Shown here piece by piece: positions 51,264-62,615 of a stretch of DNA of 64,000 nucleotides. Numbering within the stretch: position 1 is the first letter of the stretch; the number at the start of each line of letters is the position of its first letter. Both the position numbers and the translations under genes were made by a program. The notes beneath the pieces were generated by a model, which saw only the letters and a list, made by a program, of their open reading frames with translations, was not told the DNA's origin and made no database searches. The stretch spans positions 785,309 to 849,308 of the forward strand of contig NZ_FNDS01000001.1 in assembly GCF_900099785.1 (NCBI RefSeq), read 5' to 3'. Source of the stretch: Pseudomonas panipatensis. GTDB lineage: Bacteria; Pseudomonadota; Gammaproteobacteria; Pseudomonadales; Pseudomonadaceae.

Positions 51264-51752
51264 CTAGCGGGTCACCTTCACCCGCGCCTCCTGGCCTTCG
51301 CTCACGGTGACCGGCGTGAGGATGAATCCGCCTTGGGTGGCCGGGCCGAATTTCGTCTGGGCCTCCCAGGTCACTTCGCTGGTGAGGTAGTAGCGGCCGG
51401 CGGGAACCTGGGTGAAGACGAAGTTTCCGTCGCTGTCCGCCTGGGCATGGCGCGTATAGGCGAGCAGCCGCGGGTCGGGGGCGACGATGGGCCGACTCTC
51501 CTCGTAGGCCCTGCGCAGCGCCGCCGTATAACTGGTCGCGGGAATCAGCGCGACGTCCTTTCCCGCGCCCAGCTTCAGTTGGCCGCCACGGGTCTTCATG
51601 AACACCTGGCCGCTGATCCTGCCGCTGCCGCTGGTTGGCAGCGCCTGGTATTCGGCCACGGGGAAGTCGTCATAGACGACCGGCCTGCCCTGGTTGGGCG
51701 AGATGCAGCCCGACAGAGCGAGCAGGGCGATGGCGATGGCAACGCTGCGCAT
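51264..51752 (-). CDS. lipoprotein of unknown function
   Basis: The 162-residue protein has a lipoprotein signal with lipobox LSGC at residues 13-16. It then has a beta-rich body in which HAQADSDGNFVFTQVPAGRY resembles a carboxypeptidase-regulatory-like fold. Probably outer-membrane anchored. No operon partner is evident. Confidence 0.7.
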   Translation of the reverse strand: MRSVAIAIALLALSGCISPNQGRPVVYDDFPVAEYQALPTSGSGRISGQVFMKTRGGQLKLGAGKDVALIPATSYTAALRRAYEESRPIVAPDPRLLAYTRHAQADSDGNFVFTQVPAGRYYLTSEVTWEAQTKFGPATQGGFILTPVTVSEGQEARVKVTR

Positions 51753-51889
51753 AGGAGCTTCCTGTCGTCGAAGGCCCGGTCAGAGCGCCGAGCCGTTTGC
51801 CTCGGAGCGTCCTCGTGGACCGCGCGAGCGGCGCCCCGGCGAGTGTCGCGTCCGCTTAACAAGATAGCTGACGCGCCGCGTCGCGCTGG

Positions 51890-53438
<1,549 letters not shown>

Positions 53439-53443
<5 letters not shown>

Positions 53444-53494
53444 TTTGACCTCTGTGTAGTCGATAAGACTCGATTGCGTGAGGGTCATTATGAC
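53439..53494. promoter_or_regulatory. three NorR-type enhancer boxes
   Basis: GTCATTTTGAC (53439-53449) and GTCATTATGAC (53484-53494) match the NorR core GTCA-N3-TGAC exactly. GTCGATAAGAC (53459-53469) is a weaker copy. Their spacing is 20 and 25 bases. E. coli norR-norV also has three such sites. Confidence 0.82.
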
Positions 53495-53536
53495 TTCTGC
53501 TGGCCTGGAAGTCCCGAAAATGCCGGGCCGTGGGGC

Positions 53537-53551
53537 TGGCACGCTTCCTGA
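53537..53551 (+). promoter_or_regulatory. sigma-54-like promoter of hmp
   Basis: TGGCACGCTTCCTGA matches the sigma-54 -24 element (TGGCACG) exactly; the -12 element ends GA instead of GC. It lies about 50 bases before the hmp ATG and about 45 bases downstream of the nearest NorR box, a suitable enhancer layout. Confidence 0.65.
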
Positions 53552-53599
53552 AACGGTCCAGGCAGTTCCCACCTGTGTTGCGTTCTCGAGGAGATCCAC

Positions 53600-54781
53600 A
53601 TGCTGTCCAACGAACACCGTACCCTGGTCAAGGCCACCGTTCCCCTGCTGGAGACCGGCGGCGAAGCGCTGACCCGGCACTTCTATCAGATGATGCTCAG
53701 CGAGTACCCGGAGGTGCGCCCGCTGTTCAACCAGGCCCACCAGGCCTCCGGCGACCAGCCCCGCGCCCTGGCCAATGGCGTGCTGATGTATGCTCGGCAT
53801 ATCGATGAGCTGGAGCAGCTCGGCCCGCTGGTCGCGCAGATCGTCAACAAGCATGTTGCCCTGCAGATCCTGCCGGAACACTACCCGATCGTCGGCGCCT
53901 GCCTGCTGCGTGCCATTCGTGAAGTGCTGGGGGCGGAGATCGCCACCGACGCGGTCCTCGAAGCCTGGGGCGCGGCCTATCAGCAACTGGCTGACATTCT
54001 GATCGGCGCCGAGGAGTCCGCCTACGCGCGCAACGCTGCCGAAGCCGGCGGTTGGCGCGGCGCCCGGCGCTTCCGCATCGCCCGCAAGGAAGCGGAAAGC
54101 GAGGAGATCACCTCCTTCTACCTGCAACCGGTGGATGGCGGCGCGCTGCTGGACTTCCAGCCCGGCCAGTACATTGGCTTGCGCCTGGTCATCGACGGCG
54201 AAGAGCTGCGCCGCACCTACTCGCTGTCGGCGCCGGCCAATGGCCGTGACTACCGCATCAGCGTCAAGCGCGAAGCGGAAGGGCGGGTCTCCAACTACCT
54301 GCACGACCAGCTCCACGAAGGCGATGAGCTGGAGCTGTTCCCGCCGGCCGGCGAGTTCGTCCTGCGCGACAGCGAAAAGCCGCTGGCGCTGATCACTGCC
54401 GGCGTCGGCATCACCCCGGCACTGGCCATGCTGCAACGCGCCCTGGCCAGCGGCCGCGCGGTGCACTTCATCCACTGCGCCCGGCACGGCGGTGTGCATG
54501 CTTTCCGCCAGTGGATCGAAGCCCAGGCGCAGAAGCACCCGCAACTGGCGCACTACTTCTGCTACAGCGAGCCGCGCGAGCAGGACCAGGCGCACGCCGA
54601 GGGCTTGCTCAGCCAGCAACAACTGGCCGAGTGGCTGCCGGCACAGCGCGACCTGGATGCCTACTTCCTCGGGCCGAAGCCGTTCATGGCCCAGGTGAAG
54701 CGCCATCTGCACGCGCTGGGAGTACCCGAGCAGCAGTGCCACTACGAGTTCTTCGGCCCGGCCAGCGCGCTGGAGGCCTGA
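53600..54781 (+). CDS. hmp: flavohaemoglobin (NO dioxygenase)
   Basis: The 393-residue protein joins a globin domain (residues 1-138: distal Tyr29 and Gln53, proximal His85 in NKHVALQ) to an FAD/NAD(P)H reductase (RRTYSLS flavin motif, ITAGVGITPALAML nucleotide motif, C-terminal YEFFGP). It oxidises NO to nitrate. GAGGAG precedes the ATG. The upstream NorR boxes and sigma-54-like promoter predict NO induction. Confidence 0.96.
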   Translation: MLSNEHRTLVKATVPLLETGGEALTRHFYQMMLSEYPEVRPLFNQAHQASGDQPRALANGVLMYARHIDELEQLGPLVAQIVNKHVALQILPEHYPIVGACLLRAIREVLGAEIATDAVLEAWGAAYQQLADILIGAEESAYARNAAEAGGWRGARRFRIARKEAESEEITSFYLQPVDGGALLDFQPGQYIGLRLVIDGEELRRTYSLSAPANGRDYRISVKREAEGRVSNYLHDQLHEGDELELFPPAGEFVLRDSEKPLALITAGVGITPALAMLQRALASGRAVHFIHCARHGGVHAFRQWIEAQAQKHPQLAHYFCYSEPREQDQAHAEGLLSQQQLAEWLPAQRDLDAYFLGPKPFMAQVKRHLHALGVPEQQCHYEFFGPASALEA

Positions 54782-54885
54782 CGCAATACCCGGCCGGCCT
54801 GCGGGCCGGCCACCCTGGGTTCTCTACGGGGCCACCGGAGCTCGGTGACTTTTCGTAGCCAACCCGAGCAACCGGGAGGTGTGTG

Positions 54886-55143
54886 ATGCAAGGCTTCTTT
54901 TCCTCTCCGCAGCGCAACCTGGCCCACTCCGCCAGCCTGATGATGGCCGGGGCGGGCATGCTGCTGACCGGCATTGCGGGGGCTTACGTCGTCGATGGGC
55001 TGCTCGTCCTGCCGCTGGTGGTGGTTGCCCATGGCCTGACCATCCTCGGTCCGACCTCGATCAAGCTGGGCTATGTGCTGCGTCTGATCGCCCAGCGGCA
55101 GATGCGCCAGCCGGGATGGGAGGCTGCCTGTGTTGCTGCTTGA
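54886..55143 (+). CDS. small membrane protein between hmp and nnrS
   Basis: The 85-residue protein has two membrane helices (about residues 17-38 and 42-62, GAGMLLTGIAGAYVVDGLLV region). In P. aeruginosa a similar small gene lies between fhp and the NnrS gene. Its role is not established here. GGGAGG precedes the ATG by six bases, and its end overlaps nnrS by 14 bases, so it is in the NO-response operon. Confidence 0.7.
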   Translation: MQGFFSSPQRNLAHSASLMMAGAGMLLTGIAGAYVVDGLLVLPLVVVAHGLTILGPTSIKLGYVLRLIAQRQMRQPGWEAACVAA

Positions 55144-56320
55144 TCGTCGCCTGCTGTTGGCGATTCCGCCGCTGTGGCGGCTGGGCTTTCGCCCCTTTTT
55201 TCTCGCCGGCGCGCTGTTCGCCGCGCTGGCCATCGTTCTCTGGCTGGGGGCCTTGCTGGGCCTGCTGCCGGGCTGGCAACCGCTGGGTGGCTGGCTGGGC
55301 TGGCATCGTCACGAGATGCTGTTCGGGTTCGTCCTGGCGATCATCGCCGGCTTCCTGCTCACCGCCGTGCAGAACTGGACCGGCCGTCCGGGGCTGAGCG
55401 GCAAACCCTTGTGCGCGCTGGCCATGCTCTGGCTGGCGGCGCGCCTGGCCTGGCTGCTGGGAGCGCCCTGGTGGCTGGCGGTCCCTGTGGAGCTGGCGTT
55501 CCCGCCGGCGCTGGCCTGGTTCATCGGCCTCAGCCTCTGGCAGGTGCGCCAGGTACGCAATTACCCGGTGTTGCTGGTGCTGCTGTTGCTGACCCTGGCC
55601 GATGCCCTGGCCATGGCCGGGATCGCCAGCGCCAACGAGACCTGGCTGCGCAGCGGGGTGCTGGCCGCGCTCTGGCTGGTGGTCGCCTTGATGAGCCTGA
55701 TCGGCGGGCGGGTGATTCCCTTTTTCACCCAGCGCGGCCTGGGCCGTAGCGCCCAGGTGGCGGCCTGGCCCTGGCTGGACAACGCGCTGTTGCTGGGCAC
55801 CCTGGGCCTGGCCGTGCTCAGTGCCGCCGGCCTGACCCTGCAACCGACGCCTGCCGTGGCGCCGCTGTTCGGCATCCTTGGCGCGGGCCATCTGCTGCGC
55901 CTGTGGCGCTGGCGCGATGGCGATCTCTGGCGGGTGCCGCTGCTCTGGTCGCTGCACCTGGCCTATGCCTGGATCGCCCTGGCGCTGCTGGGGCTGGCTG
56001 GCGCCGCCATGGGCCTTGGGCTGGCCGCCAGCCTGCCGCTGCATGCGCTGACGGTGGGCGGCGTGGGAGGGTTGATCCTGGCGATGATCGCCCGCGTCAG
56101 CCTCGGCCATACCGGCCGCGCGCTGAACCCGCCCGCGGCGATGGCCTGGGCCTTCGCACTGCTCAATCTGGGGGTGACGGCGCGGGTGTTCCTGGTGGCC
56201 TGGCTGCCGGTGGCCGGATTGAGCCTCGCGGCGCTGTGCTGGGGGGCGGCCTTCGCGCTGTTCGCCTGGTGCTACGGGCCGATGCTCTGGCGCCCGCGGG
56301 TGGACGGCCAGCCAGGTTGA
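55130..56320 (+). CDS. nnrS: NnrS-family haem-copper membrane protein
   Basis: The 396-residue protein has about 12 membrane helices and the NnrS marks: LWRLGFRPFFLAGALFAALA, WHRHEMLFGFVLAIIAGFLL, GGRVIPFFTQRG, LHALTVGGVGGLILAMIARV and GHTGR. NnrS relieves NO-related metabolic stress, such as formation of dinitrosyl iron complexes. The GTG start is supported by GGGAGG six bases upstream and by overlap with the previous gene. Confidence 0.92.
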   Translation: MLLLDRRLLLAIPPLWRLGFRPFFLAGALFAALAIVLWLGALLGLLPGWQPLGGWLGWHRHEMLFGFVLAIIAGFLLTAVQNWTGRPGLSGKPLCALAMLWLAARLAWLLGAPWWLAVPVELAFPPALAWFIGLSLWQVRQVRNYPVLLVLLLLTLADALAMAGIASANETWLRSGVLAALWLVVALMSLIGGRVIPFFTQRGLGRSAQVAAWPWLDNALLLGTLGLAVLSAAGLTLQPTPAVAPLFGILGAGHLLRLWRWRDGDLWRVPLLWSLHLAYAWIALALLGLAGAAMGLGLAASLPLHALTVGGVGGLILAMIARVSLGHTGRALNPPAAMAWAFALLNLGVTARVFLVAWLPVAGLSLAALCWGAAFALFAWCYGPMLWRPRVDGQPG

Positions 56321-56358
56321 TCGCTTGCGCCTTGCCGGCCGTGCCGGCAAGGCTGTGC

Positions 56359-56724
56359 TCAGGGCGCCTGGCGTAGGCGCTTGAGTTCTGTCGTCAGCCA
56401 GGCCCCAGCGTCGTGCTGGCCGTCGGCGCAGCGCACCTGGTAAGGCTTGCCGCTCATGCTGCTTTTGCTGGCGGCGCGCTCGATGAAGTCTTCGGCGCTG
56501 TTCACCAGGTCCTTGCCTTCCAGGTAGTCGAGCTTCTGCTGCAAGTGGGCGCGGGCGTCCGCGGGCGAATACTCACTGCCGTTGCGGATGAAGTGGCAGT
56601 CGCTGTGCTCGACGAAGTTCAGCAGAGCGCCGATCTCGGCGCGCGCTTGAGCGCCAGGCGCGGCGAACAGCGGTGCTGAACACAGGCAGAGGAGCAGGGC
56701 GAGCAGGGGCTGGGGGACACGCAT
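56359..56724 (-). CDS. exported DUF5329-family protein
   Basis: The 121-residue protein has a signal peptide (MRVPQPLLALLLCLCSAPLF) and the pattern ARAEIGALLNFVEHSDCHFI, NGSEYSPADARAHLQQKLDY and SGKPYQVRCADG typical of DUF5329. Probably periplasmic; function unknown. Two Cys may pair. It follows the patatin gene by 24 bases on the same strand. Confidence 0.8.
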   Translation of the reverse strand: MRVPQPLLALLLCLCSAPLFAAPGAQARAEIGALLNFVEHSDCHFIRNGSEYSPADARAHLQQKLDYLEGKDLVNSAEDFIERAASKSSMSGKPYQVRCADGQHDAGAWLTTELKRLRQAP

Positions 56725-56748
56725 GGCTGGACTCCTGGCGGATTGTCT

Positions 56749-57831
56749 TCAGGCGAGCGGCCGCAGGCGTTCGCCGAGGCGGCCGCCATCGACCAGTTCG
56801 AGGAATTCGTCACCGAGGCGCTGGCTTTCGTCCATTGCTTGGCGCCAGTAACGTTCGCGGCCGGCATCGTCGCCCAGGTAGCGCTTGAAGTCCTTGCGGT
56901 CCGGCAACTTGCCGTGCGGCAAGCGCGCCAGGTACTCGCGCGAGGGCGCCAGCAGCAGTACGTCCTGCAGGCGGGTGGCGTCGCCACGGCGCCACGGCAG
57001 CCCCTTGTCGAACCAGCCGGGGATGACCTTGTCGGTGAAGTGCGGGTAGAGCACCACGCCGTCGGTGGCGTAGGGCAGGTCCAGGTGATAGTCGAGCAGG
57101 CCGCCATCGCGGTAGGTGCCGGGACCGACACCGGGGATGTCGCGCACTCCCTGCATGACCATGGGGATGGAGCCGGAGGCGAGCAGGGCGTGGCGCAGGT
57201 TGCCGAGGGCGAGCGGCAGGCAGCGCGAGGGGAAGTCCCGCAGCGGCTGCAGCGGCGGCGCCAGGCGGGTGTCGTGGAGGATCACCCGCTCGAAGTGCCG
57301 GTGCAGGTGCTGGCGGCCGAGCAGGTTATCGCGGATCACCGCGCCGAGGCCGAGCCCGAGCGTGCGCTTGCCGTCGTCGGCGAGGCGGCCGTGGCTTTTC
57401 ACCAGCACCACGTTGAGGCGGTAGTGCGGGTTGTCCAGCACGCTGGCGTCCTGCCCGGCGAGCAGGTCGTCGAGCATCCGCGAGCAACGGGTGGAGACTT
57501 CGACGATGTCCGCATGGCGCGAGAAGCGCTGCTGGGTATACAGCTCGCCCAGGCGCCGGAGGCCCGCCACCGGGTCCGCCAGGCAGGCGCTGGCGAAGCG
57601 CCAGGAACCGATGGATGCGCCGATCAGCGCGCGTTCGCGCGGTGCGCGCGGCAGCCAGTCGCCGAACAGCGCCAGGTCCAGCCCCTGGATGCCGAGCGCC
57701 TTGGGGCCGCCGGCGGCGCCGGGAAGGATGCCGACATCGACGGGCGCCAGGCCCTGTTCACGGATGCGCCGCATGGCGCGGGCGCCCGCCTTGAGGGTGA
57801 GCGCGGGGGACTTTATGTGAATGGCGGTCAT
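56749..57831 (-). CDS. patatin-like phospholipase
   Basis: The 360-residue protein has a patatin core: oxyanion-type GAAGGPKALG, nucleophile GASIGSW and the DGG catalytic Asp in YRDGGLLDYHLDLP. The catalytic spacing is that of a one-domain bacterial patatin. No signal peptide is seen, so it is probably cytoplasmic. Lipid substrate unknown. Confidence 0.85.
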   Translation of the reverse strand: MTAIHIKSPALTLKAGARAMRRIREQGLAPVDVGILPGAAGGPKALGIQGLDLALFGDWLPRAPRERALIGASIGSWRFASACLADPVAGLRRLGELYTQQRFSRHADIVEVSTRCSRMLDDLLAGQDASVLDNPHYRLNVVLVKSHGRLADDGKRTLGLGLGAVIRDNLLGRQHLHRHFERVILHDTRLAPPLQPLRDFPSRCLPLALGNLRHALLASGSIPMVMQGVRDIPGVGPGTYRDGGLLDYHLDLPYATDGVVLYPHFTDKVIPGWFDKGLPWRRGDATRLQDVLLLAPSREYLARLPHGKLPDRKDFKRYLGDDAGRERYWRQAMDESQRLGDEFLELVDGGRLGERLRPLA

Positions 57832-57985
57832 GCGGGGCTCTCTCCTTCGAGCGGCCGATTATAAGGGCTGCGCCGGGCCGACCAAGCCACTTCAGCGCGT
57901 GAATGTGCGCCCCGCCGTTGATTCAGCTTGAGTTAATGGCCTAAGGCTAGTCTGTACCCATCGCCAGTCTCCCAGAGCCCGTCCG

Positions 57986-58243
57986 ATGTTCAAGCCCGTT
58001 TCCCTGCTCGCCGCGGCCACGCTCGCCAGCGCCGTGGGCCTTGCCCTGGCCAGGACCGAGGGGCCGGACCAGGCGCTGGAGAAGCAAGCCGTCGGCGCGG
58101 TGTACGATAGCGCGCTTGACCTGGCGCACGGCGCTCGCCCGCATCATGGCGACAGTATGAAGGGTGCCGCGGGTGCGAATCGGCAGGTCGAACGGGATGC
58201 GCCGCTCGCTGACCCAGCCCAGGACCGACAGGATCACCGATGA
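57986..58243 (+). CDS. short exported protein at head of the two-component operon
   Basis: The 85-residue protein has a signal peptide (FKPVSLLAAATLASAVGLALA) and a charged body with no family match. The C-terminal part is low complexity (Asp, Arg, Gln), so a frameshift from a once longer PepSY-like protein is possible. Its stop overlaps the next ATG by four bases, supporting a real gene position. Confidence 0.5.
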   Translation: MFKPVSLLAAATLASAVGLALARTEGPDQALEKQAVGAVYDSALDLAHGARPHHGDSMKGAAGANRQVERDAPLADPAQDRQDHR

Positions 58244-58553
58244 CCTATCCTCTGCGTTATCTGCTGCCGGCTGCGCTGGCCCTGGCGATGTCCGCGGGGT
58301 CGGCGCTGGCCCATGACCTGAGCCAGGACGAAGCCCTGCGGCTGACGCGCGAAGGGGTGATCCGGCCCTTCGCGAGCCTGTTGCCGGCGGCGCTCGAACG
58401 CTATCCCGGCGCACGCGTGCTGGAGGCCGAGTTGGACCGGAAACACGATACCTACATCTACGAAATCGAGCTTCTGACCGCCGATGGCCTGGTCCGCGAG
58501 CTGGAACTGGATGCCCGCGACGGGCGCATCCTCAAGGATAAGGAAGACGACTG

Positions 58554-58554
<1 letters not shown>
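58240..58554 (+). CDS. periplasmic PepSY-domain protein
   Basis: The 104-residue protein has a signal peptide ending near LAHDLSQDE, then a single PepSY domain: [40 protein letters not shown] and [14 protein letters not shown]. Such small PepSY proteins often precede two-component genes that sense metals or cationic stress. It overlaps its neighbours on both sides, so it is one operon with the response regulator. Confidence 0.82.
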
Positions 58555-59227
<673 letters not shown>

Positions 59228-59231
<4 letters not shown>

Positions 59232-60550
59232 TTTCCATCCAGCGGCGTCTGGGCTTCAGCCTCGCCAGCGTGTTGCTGGTGATCGGCCTGGTGTTCGCCC
59301 AGGCCGGTCTCTGGCTGTTCGATCAGGGGTTGCGCCGCTACCTGGCCAACGGCCTGCAGAACGAGGCGGAAAGCCTGCTGGCGTCGGTCGCGCGCAGTCC
59401 GGAGGGCTTGCAGCTCGACCCGCAGCGCGTCGACGCCATCTACGAGCGCCTGTATTCCGGACGCTATTTCCAACTGCATTTCGAGCAGACCGACCTGCGT
59501 TCGCGCTCGCTCTGGGACCACGACCTGATGGTGCCCGAGCGCGCCGGCCTGCGCGACGGCCTGGCCGAGGGGCCGGACGGCCAGCGCCTGCTGGTCTTCC
59601 GGGGCGACTACCGGCGTTTCGGCCAGCCGTTGCAGATCATCGTGGCGCAGGACTACACGCCGATCCTGCGCAGCTTCCAACGCTTGCGCCAGATCGGCCT
59701 GGGCGCCGGTTTCGTCGCCTTGCTGCTGATCCTGTTCTTCCAGCGCCTGGCGGTGCGCCGCTCGTTGCGCCCGCTGGAGCAGGTGCGGCGGCAGATCGCG
59801 CAATTGCAGGAGGGCCAGCGCAGCCAACTGGACACCCAGGTGCCGCAGGAGCTGGAGCCGTTGGTGGAGCAGGTGAACCACCTGCTGCAGCACACCGAAG
59901 ACACCCTGCGCCGTTCGCGCAATGCCCTGGGCAATCTCGGCCATGCGCTGAAGACACCCTTGGCCGTGCTGATCAGCCTGGCCGAGCGCGACGAGGTGCG
60001 CGCCCACCCCGAGCTGCAGCGGGTCTTGCGCGAGCAACTGGAGCAGATCGAACAGCGCCTGGCGCGCGAGCTGGGCCGCGCACGACTGGTGGGCGAAGCC
60101 CTGCCGGGCGCGCATTTCGACTGCGATGGCGAGTTGCCGAGCCTGCGCGAAATGCTGCAGTTGATTCACGGCTCGCACTTGCACATCGACTGCCGCGCCG
60201 CACCCGGCCTGCGCCTGCCATTCGACCGTGAGGACCTGCTGGAGCTGCTCGGCAACCTGCTGGACAACGCCTGCAAATGGGCCGACAGCCTGGTGCGCTT
60301 GAGCGTCGAAAAGCGCGAAGGCGACTACCTGTTGCAAGTCGACGACGACGGCCCGGGCATCGCCGAAGAGCAGCGCGACAGCGTACTGGCGCGCGGCACG
60401 CGGCTCGACGAGCAAGTCGCCGGTCACGGCCTGGGCCTGGGCATCGCCCGTGACATCGCCGAGGCCTGTGGCGGCCGTCTCTCGCTGGAGAGCAGCGAAC
60501 TCGGTGGCTTGCGGGTAAAGGTGGAGCTGCCGCGCCGCGCCGCCGCCTGA
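59228..60550 (+). CDS. bqsS: sensor histidine kinase, BqsS/CarS-like
   Basis: The 440-residue protein has two membrane helices (about residues 10-30 and 155-175), a periplasmic domain between them, a HAMP-like linker, phosphoacceptor His239 in [14 protein letters not shown], and ATPase motifs [14 protein letters not shown] and [13 protein letters not shown] or ATT-type start is indicated by overlap with the regulator stop. The R-E-x-x-E motif reported for Fe(II) sensing by BqsS is not visible in the periplasmic part, so the ligand may differ. Confidence 0.7.
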
Positions 60551-60579
60551 GCCGCGCAGGCGGCGCGACGGGCGCCGTT

Positions 60580-60837
60580 TCAACCCTCGTTCTGGCAACC
60601 CTGGCCCCATACCGGATAACGCAGCAGGTGCCGCTTGCCCTGATGATCGAGGTAGAGCATTTCCACCTCGCGGATGCCACAGAAGTCGAGATCGGGCTGG
60701 CGCAGCACCTTGGCGATGTCCAACCGCATGCCGTAGTGGTAGTCCTCCGCGGGCGGGTCGCCGGGCTCGGCGAAGGCGGCCGGGCAGGCGAGCAGCGGCA
60801 GGAGCCACAGCAGCAGCGGCAATCCGCGCCCGTTCAT
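60580..60837 (-). CDS. exported DUF2790 protein
   Basis: The 85-residue protein has a signal peptide (LPLLLWLLPLLACPAAFAE) and the DUF2790 pattern YHYGMRLDIAKVLRQPDLDF, then CGIREVEMLYLDHQGKRHLL and YPVWGQGC. This Pseudomonas family is periplasmic and of unknown function. It overlaps the cytochrome gene upstream by four bases, ending the peroxidase operon. Confidence 0.85.
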   Translation of the reverse strand: MNGRGLPLLLWLLPLLACPAAFAEPGDPPAEDYHYGMRLDIAKVLRQPDLDFCGIREVEMLYLDHQGKRHLLRYPVWGQGCQNEG

Positions 60838-61382
60838 TGTCGGACTCCGGCGCCGCCGAGCATGCTGGCCAGTACGCCGTCGCGACGGATCAGCGCGTGG
60901 AACAGAGCGGCCGCCAGGTGCAGCAGGATGGTCAGCAGCAAGGCATAGGCGATCAGGCTGTGGGCGCCGCGCAGCAAAGCGTGCAGCGCCACCGAGGGCG
61001 CGACCAGCGGCGGCAGCTGGAAACCCTCGGCGAGCGGCAGGGGATAGCCGCCGGCCGATTGCATGGCCCAGCCCACCAGCGGCTGGAGCAACAACAGGAC
61101 ATAAAGCAGCAGGTGCGACAGGTGCGCGGCGCGTTTCTGCCAGCCCGGCAGGGTGACCGGCAAGGGCGGAATGCGGCTGCCCAGGCGGACGCCGATGCGC
61201 AGCAGCACCAGCAGCAGCAAGGCCACGCCGAGTGGCTTGTGGATCGCCACCAGTTGCGCATGGCGCGGCGACACGCTGGCGACCATGCCGGCACCGATCA
61301 GCAACATGGCGATCACCAGGGGCGCCATCAGCCAGTGCAGGCAGCGAAGGGCCAGCGGGAAACAGTCGGCTTGGTGGTTCAT
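60834..61382 (-). CDS. cytochrome b561-family protein
   Basis: The 182-residue protein has four membrane helices with the haem-ligand His pairs expected of cytochrome b561 (LRCLHWLMAP, AIHKPLGVALL, HLSHLLLYVLLL, HSLIAYALLLTILLHLAAAL). It can pass electrons across the inner membrane to periplasmic partners. Overlap with the peroxidase gene (ATGA) suggests it supplies that enzyme or acts with it. Confidence 0.88.
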   Translation of the reverse strand: MNHQADCFPLALRCLHWLMAPLVIAMLLIGAGMVASVSPRHAQLVAIHKPLGVALLLLVLLRIGVRLGSRIPPLPVTLPGWQKRAAHLSHLLLYVLLLLQPLVGWAMQSAGGYPLPLAEGFQLPPLVAPSVALHALLRGAHSLIAYALLLTILLHLAAALFHALIRRDGVLASMLGGAGVRQ

Positions 61383-62440
61383 GGCTGTAGCTCCTTGGCC
61401 GCCAGGACGGCCTGTTCGCGGGTACGGCGATTGAAGGATTCCGAATAGGCCGCCGAGCGTGCGCTGAGCAGCGGATCGTCCGAGGCGCGGATGCCATCGG
61501 GAAGGATCAGCGGGTCGTAATTGACGTCCTGGCATTCGCCGCCCTGTTCCGCCTGCAGGCGGTCGATCAGCAGCTCGCCGGCGTCGATGCTGCGGCGCTC
61601 CGGCGGCCAGGCGCGGGTGGCGTCGGCGGTGGGATCGCCGGCTTCGCCGAGGGTAAGCAGCAGGCGCCAGCGCAGCGGCCCCGAAGCCAGGCGTTGGGCC
61701 AATTCGCCGGCGAGGAAATCGCTTTCGTTGCGCTGTGCCGCGGCCAGCGGCTGGTAGGGCGCCTCCGGTTGCAGCGACCAACGCACAGGTTGTTCGCGGC
61801 CGTCGGCGTCGACCAGGACGAAGGCGTTGAGGCCGTAGTAGGCGCTGTTGGCGAAGCTCGACGAGGGCGTCGTGTCCTTGGCCCACTGGCGGAAGGCGGC
61901 GCTTTCCGGGTGGTTCTGGAAGAACGCGGCCAGGCGTGCCGGGTCGGGTTTGCCGGTCGCCGCTTGAGGTTGCGAGGCCTGTTGCAGGTCGTAGAAGCCC
62001 TGCGGGCTGTTCACCACGAATACCGGCGAGGAGTTCATGCCGGTGCGCCATTCCTCGCCGTTGGCCGGACGCAGGCGCAGGGCAAAGCTGCGCAGCGCTG
62101 CCGCGCCATCGCTGGCGGCGGGGTTGCCACCGGGGATCGCCAGGCGCCCGACCACCGGCACGGTGCCCTGGCGGAAAAGGCTGGCGCGGGACACGGCGCT
62201 GCCCGCGCCGTTGCTGGCGAAGCGGCCGATCACGCAGAGGCCCTTGGCATGGTTGCGGCGGTAGCCGGGATGCACGCCGGCATTGCGCTCCAGGCTGTTC
62301 ACCAGTTTCGCCGGAGTCAGCCGCTGCGGGTCGAGCCAGCCGGCGGCATAGGCGAAGGAAGCGGCCAGGCCGCCGACCGCGGCAGTGATCAGGGTCCAGC
62401 GCAGGAATAGGTTCGGCGGTGCCGCGGATGGGTCTGTCAT
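61379..62440 (-). CDS. membrane-anchored catalase-family peroxidase
   Basis: The 353-residue protein has an N-terminal membrane anchor (residues about 12-32, FLRWTLITAAVGGLAASFAY) and a reduced catalase fold: distal His in YRRNHAKGLCVIGRF, conserved Asn in FVVNSPQGFY, and C-terminal DDPLLSARSAAYSESFNRR. Such short catalase-like proteins (SrpA type) act mostly as peroxidases rather than true catalases. It heads an operon with cytochrome b561 and DUF2790 genes, divergent from an ECF sigma gene 175 bases away. Confidence 0.9.
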   Translation of the reverse strand: MTDPSAAPPNLFLRWTLITAAVGGLAASFAYAAGWLDPQRLTPAKLVNSLERNAGVHPGYRRNHAKGLCVIGRFASNGAGSAVSRASLFRQGTVPVVGRLAIPGGNPAASDGAAALRSFALRLRPANGEEWRTGMNSSPVFVVNSPQGFYDLQQASQPQAATGKPDPARLAAFFQNHPESAAFRQWAKDTTPSSSFANSAYYGLNAFVLVDADGREQPVRWSLQPEAPYQPLAAAQRNESDFLAGELAQRLASGPLRWRLLLTLGEAGDPTADATRAWPPERRSIDAGELLIDRLQAEQGGECQDVNYDPLILPDGIRASDDPLLSARSAAYSESFNRRTREQAVLAAKELQP

Positions 62441-62615
62441 GGCAAGCGTCCTCGGGCTAGGCTGCAGTCGATGAACCGGTACGACGCCCGGCGCGGCGGC
62501 TTATTCCCCTGTGCGGACAGCGGCTGACTGGCCGGTCGGCGCCGGGGAATAAAGTGGCGGCCCGTGCGTCCCACTGGCTCACCGACACTTGGAGCCGGCC
62601 ACTCGCCGGAGTGTG

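Noticed and set aside
57920..57950. BqsR-box-like TTGAG ... CTAAG before the PepSY operon
   Set aside because: The spacing between the two half-sites is eight bases, not six, and each has a mismatch.
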